Shown here: positions 41,806 to 50,800 of the stretch, piece by piece | Layout: each line of letters begins with the position of its first letter | How positions within the stretch are numbered: position 1 is the first letter of the stretch | Assembly: GCA_004431415.1 (NCBI GenBank) | Contig: QPMI01000530.1 | Coordinates: 62,001-126,000, forward strand | Length of the DNA: 64,000 bases | Origin: Cyanophora paradoxa | Taxonomy: Eukaryota; Glaucocystophyceae; Cyanophorales; Cyanophoraceae | Direction of reading: 5' to 3' | The notes under the pieces: model-generated | The model's database searches: none | What the model saw: the letters and a program-made list of their open reading frames with translations, nothing else | Told to the model about the DNA's origin: nothing | Position numbers and translations under genes: made by a program

Positions 41806-44384
41806 CTAAAGCTTGGCGTCCCAGAACCCCCAGCGGCACGTCCAGGACTCGGTCGTACCCCCCCGTTCGGGGTTCGAGACGTTCGGGGGTAGGCAGCCCA
41901 GGAGCGCCCCAATCGACCCGCAGGCGAAGCCGCGCTTGCCCTCCGCCGCCGCGTCCCCCGGAGCTGCGGACGCGCGCGCGCGCGGAGGTCAGGGGGGGTA
42001 CAGCGGGAGATGAGTGACGGGGGTACGTCTGCGGACCGGGCAGGGGTAGGGGCGCCTCCTTGATGCGCTCGCGGCGAGGGGGTACGTCATCCTCCTCGTC
42101 CTCCCTGGGGACGAATTCAGCAATGGGGGGAGAGTCGGGCGGGGGTACGCTCGCCTCCGTGCCGCCTCGGAGGCGTCCTCGAAGGGTACGTCGACCATCC
42201 TGGGGCGGGGGAGCGGAGGGAGGGGGGTACATCAGTCGCAAGAAACTATCTGTCCAATAGCTATTTATATCCTTCAAGCCACGCACGAGCCGCGTCGGGA
42301 GGAGAAAGAGGAGCCGAGGGAGGACTCAGGGTCCGCGGCGATGGCGGGGCCGGCCTCGACCACGCCGGCCCCGACGGGGGGCGCCACGGGAGCGAAGGGG
42401 AGGGAGCCGGTACCCCCCACCGAGGGCGCCGGCGACGGCGGCGCCTGCTGCGCTGTGGGCCGAGGCTGCGCCTTGGGCCGCGGCGGGGGGTACGCCGCCC
42501 TCTGCCCTTCGACGTCGAAGTGAATCTGGAGGATCGATCCTCCGCCCAGTACCCAGTCCCGCTCCACGGGCTCCGCCCGCTCGATCTGAGGATCAGGTGA
42601 GATCCGACGCCTGCGCTAGGCGGTGCTGCCCTGTTATGCGGCGCTGCCCTTGGGCGCGGGCCTTAGGCGGGCGGCGGCTGGCGCTAGGCGGCGGGGGCTT
42701 CGTAGGGTCTCGAGCTTCTATCCCATCGGCACTGGGGGGGGGGGGGGGGGGGGGGGGAGGGGGCGGGGACGGGTTATGCACGTCGGGTGTTATCGCAAAG
42801 GTCAGGCCCCGAGCGACTGCGTGGGGTACGGGTCAGATACTCGGGGGTCGGGAGAGGGAGGGGAAGGCAGGGGCGGGGTGCAGGATACGGAAAGAGGGGG
42901 GAGGAGGGGGGGGGAGTGACGAAGCGGATTCGAATGGAGGAGGCGAGGAGGGACGGGGGCAGGGCGGGGCGGGGCCCGGGGCGGGGAGCGAGCGCGGGCG
43001 CGCATCGCACGGCCCCAGTCGGATGCGGAGGGGGGGGAGGGGGGGGGAGGAGGGGGCGGGGCGCGGTCTGCAGGGCCCCGGCCGGCCGGATCTAGAGGGG
43101 GGCAGCCTGGCAGGAGACGAGGGGGGGGGGGGAGGGGGGTACGGGAGCGCACCGCCGGCTCCTTGCCGCCGCTGCGTTCGCGCTTCAGCGTGATCGCCAC
43201 GCTGCTCGCCCGCCCGTCAAGCTGCCCGGGTACACGTCAGCTGTCCGGGTACGCGGGTACTCTAGGCTACGCCGAGCGTCCAATCTGAGCCCCGCCCCGC
43301 GGCGCCCCGCTCGGAGCACCCACCGGTAGCTTGAAGGCCTGGTCGAAGAAGGGGCTGGGCCCGGGGAGGCTCCCCGTGCGCGCCGCATCGCGCCCGTAGA
43401 CGCACTCGACGAAGAACCGCGTCCGGTGCGTCCTATAGATAGTTAGTTGGTTGGTTATATAATTAGTTAGATAGTTAGTTAGTAAGGGAGTCGACTGTAA
43501 GTTAGTTAGTTAGTTAGCTAGTTAGTTCGTTGGTTAGTTGGTTGTTTAAAAAGTGGGTTGGTTCGGGCGAAGGGCCTAGGCCTGGATCCGGGGGGCGTGA
43601 TCTAGAGCCTAGGGCCTAGGCCTGGATCTAGGAGGCCTAGGCCTATCCCTGGGTCCAGAGCTCGATGGAGACGCGGCGCGGCGCGGCGCGGCGCGGCGGC
43701 GCGCGTCAGTTGGTTTGCTCGATTGATGTCTGGCAGGCGAGCCAGCGGGGATCTTCGGCGGACTCGCCTGGTTCTAGTCTAGATCTATATCTACTTCTCG
43801 AGCGCCGGCCGCAACTGGCGGGGCGGGCGGATTCCGGATCGGATCGGGGCGGGGGGATTCCGGATCGGATCGGGCCGGCCGCGGGCCGGGGCGGGGCGGG
43901 GCAGCATCACCCGAAGAAGTTCTTCTTGGGGGCGCCTTTCACCTGCGCCCCCTTGACGCGGATCTGCGGGCCGGGGCGGGGCGGGGCGGGGAGGTCAGTC
44001 CGGTGGGCGGCGCGCGCGCGCTGCCGGACAGGCGCGGATAAGATATATATGGTAGGGTCCGCGCTCCGCACTCCGCACTCGGCGCCGCATGGGCCGGCGC
44101 CGGCGATTCGATTGCGGGGAGGAGCTCTAAGTTTGAGAGCGGCGCCGGCCGCGGCCCGGATCTAGAAGGGCCCTCAGAGGCCTAGGGCTCGGGCGGGCGG
44201 GGCCGGGGCCGGGGCCGGGGCCGGGGCCGAGCAGATCTAGAGCCCGCGAGCGGCAAGTGCGAGTCCCAAGCGAAAGGACGCGGCGGGCGTTCGACTCGGC
44301 GAGTTCGCTCACCAGCAGGAACGGCGTCGTTGAACCGGAGGAGCCCGCGCCCGACAACGAAGGTGCCATGGCCATCAACGCCAT
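41806..44384 (-). CDS. C2-domain protein with tiny exons
   Basis: Exons 44,313-44,384, 43,911-43,963, 43,324-43,432, 43,143-43,221, 42,782-42,816 and 42,494-42,585 join in phase. They read MALMAMAPSLSG, TTPFLLIRVKGAQVKGAP, KKNFFG, THRTRFFVECVYGRD, FFDQAFKLP, SVAITLKRERSGG, GLTFAITPD and GGGSILQIHFDVEG. The order, an I-x-V-x-A strand, a V-E-C-V-Y-G strand, P-x-F-D-Q-x-F, and a final G-x-I-x-Q-I-x-F strand, fits a C2 beta-sandwich; C2 domains bind membranes, often with Ca2+. I cannot identify the full set of Ca2+-binding Asp residues. Later exons are Pro-rich and acidic (REDEEDD near 42.1 kb) and end GFWDAKL-stop at 41,806. Exon joins after 42,494 are unresolved. The start ATG at 44,384 has a good context; two other in-frame ATGs follow closely. 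Confidence 0.62.
43437..43560. repeat. GTTA/GTTG microsatellite in a C2-gene intron
   Basis: Degenerate tandem GTTAGTTA and GTTGGTT units fill this stretch. On the coding (minus) strand it reads as repeated AACTAAC, which resembles a branch-point word. It lies between the 43,911 and 43,324 exons. Confidence 0.75.
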
Positions 44385-44902
44385 GGCCACCGCGAACGCG
44401 TACGGCGGTGAAACGCGTTGTTCCTCGATCGCTCGACTTTCGAAAGCGCTTAGGCGTTCGCTCTTGCGATCGGCCGAACCTCGGCCGCGCGCTTCAATGA
44501 TCGGGGCTCCCGCCGGCGCCGTGCGATGGCCTGGGACGAACGCGTACGATTTCCGTGCGACGAACTGCTCGCCGACTCGGTGACTCGGCCGTGCGTCGAT
44601 CGGCCCTCGCTTCGAAAGCCTGCGATCCGGCTGCAGTCTCCAAGGCTCCGACTTAAGCTTCGACACGCTTCGACACGCTAGAGCAGCAAGTTAAGCTTCA
44701 CGCCGCCTCGCGTCGCCTCGCGTCGCGCCTTCACGCAGGCTGCGGCTTTAGCTCCGCCGGCGCGTGTCCGGCGAACTCCAGGAAAGGACGTGTTCTGCCT
44801 TCCTTCACTGTTGCGAACGAAGTGGAAACTTTCTACCCGCCCCTCAGGCTCCCGGCTCTCAGGACAAGCCAGATGGAGCGTCGGGCGCACCGGAGCTAAG
44901 AC
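44385..44902. promoter_or_regulatory. Divergent spacer between C2 gene and kinase gene
   Basis: About 520 bp separates the two inferred start codons, which point away from each other, so promoters for both genes should lie here. I see no TATA-like box. The words GACTCGG and CTTCGAAAG-like repeats occur, as in other spacers of this window. The assignment rests on gene layout only. Confidence 0.4.
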
Positions 44903-47900
44903 ATGCATAGCAGCGATCCGTTTGCGACGGCCGGCTCGCTCCCCTCGTCGTCTGACGCAAGCGGGCCCAGCTTGAGCCTGCGATCGGCGGCGAGCGGTCC
45001 TTCCGAGCCTACCAGCACGCCGGAGCGCCCAGCACGGCTGAGCATCGCTGCGCTCGGTACGCCGGAGCCGCTCGCTTATCCGCACAATTTGAAATCCAAC
45101 CGCTCCCTGCAGGCGATGGCGACGCGGATGGCACGATCCCGCTGCAGGACCTCAAGCTCGGGAAGCGTGCGCCTCCCGCGTGCCCCGTCGCCGCCGCCGC
45201 GCCGAGCGAGCGCGGCGCGCAGTCATCGGCCGCGGTTCGTTCGCTACGGTGCGGGAGGCGCGCTGGCACGGCAGCCGCGTGGCCGCCAAGTGCATCGTGC
45301 TGCCTCCCGAGTGGACGAACGGGCTGGCGACGTCCGAGGGCCAGGAGCGTACTGTCAAGCGGCTTCACAGGGAGATCCGAGTCCTGAGGCGCGCCCCGCG
45401 CCCCACGCCCCGCGCCCCACGCCCCGCGACGTGCCGAGCGAGTTGTGCAGGTCGCTGAACCACCCGAGCGTCGTGCGCTTCTTCGGTGTCGCCTGGAGCG
45501 ACGGGGCTAGCGGCGAGGACGGCGGCGGGGGCGCCCCGAGCGACGATTCGTTTCCCGAGGCGCCGTGCGCCCACATCGTGACCGAGCTGGCCGAAGAGGT
45601 TAGCCCCAGGTGAAAGTCGATACGCGGATCAAATTTGAACGGGCGGCGCGCAGGGGACGCTGGCGGACCTGCTGGCTCGCGAGCGGCGGGGGCTACCCCC
45701 CGCCCGGGCCCTCTCCCTGGCCGAGCAGCTCCTCGCGGGGGTAGCCTACACCCACGCCCGCCAGGTCGTCCACAGGGACATCAAACCCGCGAACCTTCTG
45801 GTGCCGTACCCCCCTGGGGCTTTCCCCCCCCCTCTCCCCACGCCTAGTTCAACCCCCCCGCAGCTCTTTCCCGGGGAGCGCCTGAAGCTCACCGACTTCG
45901 GATTCTCGATGTTCCGCGAGGCAAGAACGCCGTACCCCAGAATCTCGCCCGTCTTTTGACCCCCCCCCCCCTCCCCACCCCCCCGCCCCCGCAGGCGGCT
46001 GGCCTCTCCGCGACCATGTCGCTCGGTACCCCCGCCTACGCCGCCCCCGAGATGCTAGAGTGCAGCCCGTGCGCGCTCCGCTCCTTCGCTTTTTTCTGCG
46101 CACCATCAGAACCGCGTACCCCTCCAGGCCCGATTTCCCGAACGACGTGTATGGTGCCGCTATCGTCGTGAACGAACTGTTCTCGGGAGAGCAGCCGTAC
46201 CCCTCCCTGCGACCCTTCCAGGTACCCCTCCTACACAGCGTACCCCCCTCCCTCCCCTCCGCTGAGCGGGCCTGCCTCAGATCACGTACCAAGTGACGTG
46301 CAAGGGCGGCCGGCCTCGCCTGTCCGAGGCCGCGCCCCCTCCCCTCCGCGCCCTCATCCAGCGCATGTGGGCCCAGGTAGCGTCGTACCCCTCCGCCGCG
46401 TTTCTTTCCGTACCCCCAACGGCCCCGCAGGACCCGGCGCAGCGCCCGACCGCGGCAGAGGCTCTCGCGTCCCTCTCGGACATCCTCGTGCGCGTACCCC
46501 CCCGGATGCTTACCGTACCCCTGAGGCGCACGCAGGAGCCGCTCCGTTCGCCGGCGGCCTCGCTTGCCAGCCCCGGGGCCCCGCGCTCCCCGGCCCGCCG
46601 GCCCGCGGCCACACCCCCGGCCACCCCGCCGCACCGCGCCGCGCCGCGCCGCCCCTCCGCGCCGGCCCCCGAGCGCCGAGGCCCGCCCCCGAGCCGCAGC
46701 CTCCGGCGCCGCCCGCGCCATCCGCCGCCGCCGCCTCTCACACATCCGACGAGTCCAGCGGCGGCTCGGGCCTCGCCCCGTCCAATCCTGCCGTCCCCGG
46801 CTCCGGCCCCGCCCGGCTCCCGCCCCAGCCCCGGCCCCGGCCCTCGCCCCGCCTCCTCCGTTGCTTCCTCTGCCCCCGGCAGCCGCCTCCGCTCGCGGCG
46901 GCCCCCCGCCGTCGACATCCGTACCCCCCGCGTCCGCCACTCCGCAGCGAACCCCTCCCCCTCCCCCACAGGCGACGGTACCCCCATGCCGATCTCCGCC
47001 TCCTCGTCCGCTACCCCCACCCCCTCGGAATCCGTACCCGTCCTCGCCCCGGCCCCCCACCGCCCCCCCGAGCGCTCCCCCGAATCCTCCCGCTCCCCCC
47101 CAACCTCCCGATCCCCCGTACCCCCCGACTTCCCCTTCCGCCCCCCGACGCCGGCTGATCCCTCCGCCCCCGCCGGCGCCTCTTCCGTCGCTTCCTCCCG
47201 CCTCCGGTCCCGCCGGCCCCCCTCCCGCACCGGCCTTACCCCGACCGCGCCCGCACCCGTACCCCCCTCCAACGAGGACCACGAGGAGGTGGAGTACTCC
47301 GCGGAGGCCTCGGGGGGTACCGGAAAGGTCCTGGAGGGGTTCGCGGCCCGGGCGGGCGCGGGAGGCAACGGCTCCGGTTCGAATCGGCGCGAGCGAGTTC
47401 GGCGGCGGGCGTCCCGCCCATCGGCGTCCGGTAGCCCCCCGCGCTCCCCCCGGGGGGATACCCCGCCCGCGCCCGGCCCGGAGAAGACCTCGTCGTACCC
47501 CTCCGGCTCCGAGTCGGGCGGCCCCTCGGAATCCTCCCAGCGTTCCATACCCCCCCGCTCCCCTCCCCCGCCAGTCTCCGTCTCGGCCTCCGATACCGGT
47601 GCGCGCGGACGTGTACCCCCTCTAACCCCCGGCTAACTCTGTACCCAGTTTCGAGCCACGGGAGCTCGTCGGGCATTCTGAGCACGGCCGCCGCCGCCGC
47701 CCTCGGCATCGCCGTACCCTCCCGATCGTGCGCCGGTCCCGTAACCCCTTTCCGCTTTGGTCTATGTAACGTTGGTACCCCAGGGGCGACGCCGCCTTGT
47801 CCCCCTCCCCGGCGGCCCGCTCGCCCTCCCTCCGGCGCCCCTCGCCCTTCCGGCGCGCCTCCAGCGGGGGCCACGCCGACCTGCCTCCCCGTACCCCCTC

Positions 47901-49744
47901 CCCTCGCCCCGCCCCTTCGTACGATCCCGCCCCGGCGTACCCCGCTGGGGCCGTCCTGGTCGCCGTTCCCTTCTCCTCCGGCAAGCACAAGCTCCTACGG
48001 ATCGACGCCGGGCCCATCCGGGTACGCCTTTCGGTTTTCCATTTACCCCCCGACCCCGAAACGAACGGGCGGCGCAGGGCCGCCCCATTTCGGCGCTGCG
48101 ATCGCTCGTGGGCGCCGCCGCCAACCGCGCGGGGGGCGGCCTCCCGTGGGCCGTCGCGGACAGCGCCATGTGGTGGTGCCGTACCCCCCTCCCTCCCTCT
48201 CCGAAATCCTTCCCGAGCCAGTACCCCCCTTGATTCTTCCCCCAGGGTACCCGCCTTCTACGAGCCGCTGTCGCTCTTCCTCAACGGCGTACCCCTCACG
48301 GATCGTGACGTCCTCACCGACGACCTCGTCCCGTGCGTACCCCCCTTTCTTTCTCGCTCCCTTCCCCCCCTGCACTTTCTCAACGTTGGGGGGTACCGGC
48401 GCAGGCCCTTCGCGACCCTCTCGGTCGTCTGCCCCACGAAGATGGTACCCCGGAGGTCGCTCAGGTCCGCTAGACGTACCCCCGAAGGGATATTGCGGGT
48501 CTTAGGGCAGGCTGGGCTTCCCCTTTCGCTCTTCTTTCTCAGTTAGTCGCTTATTTCAAGCTAGAGGGACCTGCAAGTGCCCTCCGCTGCTAGCGCCTTC
48601 TGCTGGCGTTCTCCCTGCTGACTTCTTTGCGCCCCCCCAGCATCTCGGTCTGGCGCGGGCCCGCGAACTGTTCGTAGCACCGCCCAGCACGCGCCCCGTC
48701 GCGCCGCGGCGCGCATGACGGTGTACCCCCCGCAGGCAAGAAGCTTCACGTGGCCTTCCACCCCACCCGAAGCGTTTTCGAGCTCCGTCGGGAGCTGTAC
48801 CAGGCGATCGGCATCCGGCCCGGTACCCCCTTTCCCTCCCCCCCTCCTCATGGCCCTACTTTTTACCGCGTACCCCCCAGACGAGCTCGAGGTCGAGACC
48901 GATACGGGCGTACCCCTCAACGATTCCTCCCGGACCCTCGCCGAGTTCGTACCCCTCCTGAGCGTCCGCTCTGCTTTGACGTGGTACCCCAGCTACGGAC
49001 TCTCCGCCGTTTCCGAGCTTCACGTACGCCTCCCATTCCCCACCCTGCGCTCCGGGTACCGATTTTCTTCCGACCTCTCGCGGTCCTCGCCGCTTACCCG
49101 TACCCCCCCCGCAGCTACGGGGGCTGGCCCGTCATCGCGGCGGTATCCCCCGAGCACGGCGAGCAGGCTCGGCCCGACGCTCTCGTCTCCGTGCGTCCAG
49201 TACCCCCCTTTCCTCTGCCCTCCTCATTCTTTCCTGTACCCCCCAGGTCCGCCTGGCGCGGAGCGTGGAGGGCCGCGAGGCGCCCGCGCCCGCCGCCGTA
49301 GACGCTGCCGCGGCCATCTGGGTACCCCGTCCCGCTTTCCTCCCCCGCTCCCTCTCTGATCTATGTACCCCGAAGGTCGAGGACGACGCGACGGGGCAGA
49401 GGGTACAGGGAACCGCGTCGTACGACGCACAGACGCGGGAGCTCGCGTTCCAGGTCCGCGTACCCCTTAGGTCCCACACCCCCCACGCCTCATCGGGCCC
49501 GGGGTACGCAGGCCGGGCGGCCGTACGAGCGGGGCAGGCGGTACCGGGTGATGCTGAACCCCGACGCCGTCCGCGGGCCGTGCGCCCCGTACCCCGCCCC
49601 GCCCCCCTCTCTTTCTTTACCCATTTTACCTACCCCGACCGTACCCCGTACCTTCCTTTATCCAGTTTACCTTTGTCCTATCCCCACAGTCCCCCTTGTC
49701 CAGCGCTTCTCTCTGCGCCTCTGAACGAGAGCTGACCACGCCCC

Positions 49745-49792
<48 letters not shown>

Positions 49793-50286
49793 CAGGGACG
49801 GCGCCCCTTTGCGGGTGGGGCCCCAGGACCAGGGGCGCGCGTTCCTCGTGGGTACAGAGTTCCCCGCCCTCCTCGACGTCCGCGACGCCGTATCCCCCGA
49901 CTCCGAGGCGCGCCGTACCCCCCTCCCTCTTTCTTTCTCCCCCCCCCCCCCCCCCCCCTGTCTTACGGCCTCGGCAGCCGCGGCGGGTCGTGCTGATGCG
50001 CTCGGGGCCGGGCGGGCCCCTCGCGGAGCTGTGCAGGAACCTCCTCGCCCAGTTCGGGCCCCTCGCCGCCGCCGTCGAGTCCATAGGCGTCGTCGTCCGG
50101 CGGCGCCGGGCCTCGCAGCCGTCCCACCACAGCCACAGCCACCACCACCACGCCCTCCACCACGCCCCTTCGCCGCTCGCGGTCGCCCCCGTGGCCAGCG
50201 ATGCGGATGTGTGGCGCCTGTCCGACGGCGACGAGCTGCTCGTCGGGTTCGCCTCGGGATCCGCGGGGCGCCGCCTCGTCCTGTAG
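44903..50286 (+). CDS. TKL-like protein kinase with tandem ubiquitin-like and Ig-like folds
   Basis: Exons 44,903-45,056, 45,113-45,166, 45,223-45,388, 45,451-45,598, 45,654-45,800, 45,864-45,920, 45,995-46,059, 46,128-46,221, 46,281-46,376 and 46,431-46,493 join in phase to a complete kinase domain. Visible are [10 protein letters not shown] (residues 70-79), Lys92 in [12 protein letters not shown] (214-221), DFG (234-236), APE (259-261), and the C-lobe [12 protein letters not shown] and [12 protein letters not shown]. That C-lobe pattern is typical of tyrosine-kinase-like (TKL) Ser/Thr kinases. A Ser/Pro-rich linker follows (46.5-47.7 kb). Then come two beta-grasp segments ([20 protein letters not shown] near 48.3 kb; [20 protein letters not shown] and [14 protein letters not shown] at 48.74-48.94 kb) and an Ig-like segment ([27 protein letters not shown] near 49.4-49.6 kb). 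The protein ends ELLVGF...GRRLVL-stop at 50,286. Kinase plus ubiquitin-like fold recalls TBK1/IKK layout, but the kinase family differs. Two introns (45,389-45,450; 45,921-45,994) are GC-AG. Exons beyond 46.5 kb are approximate. Confidence 0.78.
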
Positions 50287-50800
50287 CGGGCCCAGAGGCG
50301 CCGCCGACCCCGATCCTACTAGTTAGCGGAAAGTTTATATAAATGAAAGCAGCTTCGTTTAGATGCCCGCGGGCTTTGGCCCTCGAGCGATGGATCAATC
50401 ATGATCAGTACTTTCATTTTCACAAATCAACGACACGATTACATATCGAACGGTGAGGTTGCAATTGGGCGAGCTGTATGTATTCTCGAGTTTATAATTA
50501 ATGTCAAGCAGTGCGCGTGCGGGCGCGGAGGAAGAGAGCGGCAAGGGACAGCGTGGCCGCGGTGAAGGCCGGGGGAAGAAGGGCGCGGCGGGCCCCGGCC
50601 TCGCCGACCGAGTCGCCCTGCCCCGCATGCGCAGACAGCTGCAGAAGGATCGACGATATCAGATCTAGAGCAGGCGCCGGCGAGCTTATTCTATACGATC
50701 GGGATCGATATCGGACCTGGGGGCGGGAGTCCGCGGGCGGCCGGGCGATATGAGCCTGCAGGGACGCCTGCAGCGCCTGCAGGGACGCCTGCAGCGCCTG
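46269..50800. repeat. Segmental duplication, copy 1
   Basis: This block covers the kinase C-lobe to the gene end, the 3' spacer, and the last exons of the convergent beta-helix gene. It matches 53,821-58,317 nearly continuously at an offset of about 7.55 kb. Similarity starts at ggcctgcc just before the acceptor at 46,280. Copy 1 is attached to the full kinase and full beta-helix genes, so it is probably the original. Confidence 0.88.
49747..49793 (+). repeat. Poly-C tract of about 45 nt before an acceptor
   Basis: A nearly pure C run ends in cgcag directly before the exon GGACGGCGCCCCTTTGCGG. The second copy of the block has a shorter, interrupted C/T tract at 57,295-57,336. It probably serves as the intron's polypyrimidine tract; the length may be variable or an assembly artefact. 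Confidence 0.85.

Noticed and set aside
44127-44666. Full 179-codon minus-strand ORF as an independent gene
   Set aside because: Only its middle part (MALMAMAPSLSG to FLL) is supported, as the first exon of the C2 gene ending at donor gtgagc.
46298-47625. Several long overlapping plus- and minus-strand ORFs of Pro/Arg or Gly/Arg type
   Set aside because: They are composition shadows of a GC-rich Ser/Pro linker; only the frame continuing the kinase has supported splice joins.
48936-48950. A 14-nt intron gtacccctcctgag in the kinase-gene tail
   Set aside because: It is too short to accept without RNA evidence; reading through is also open in copy 1.
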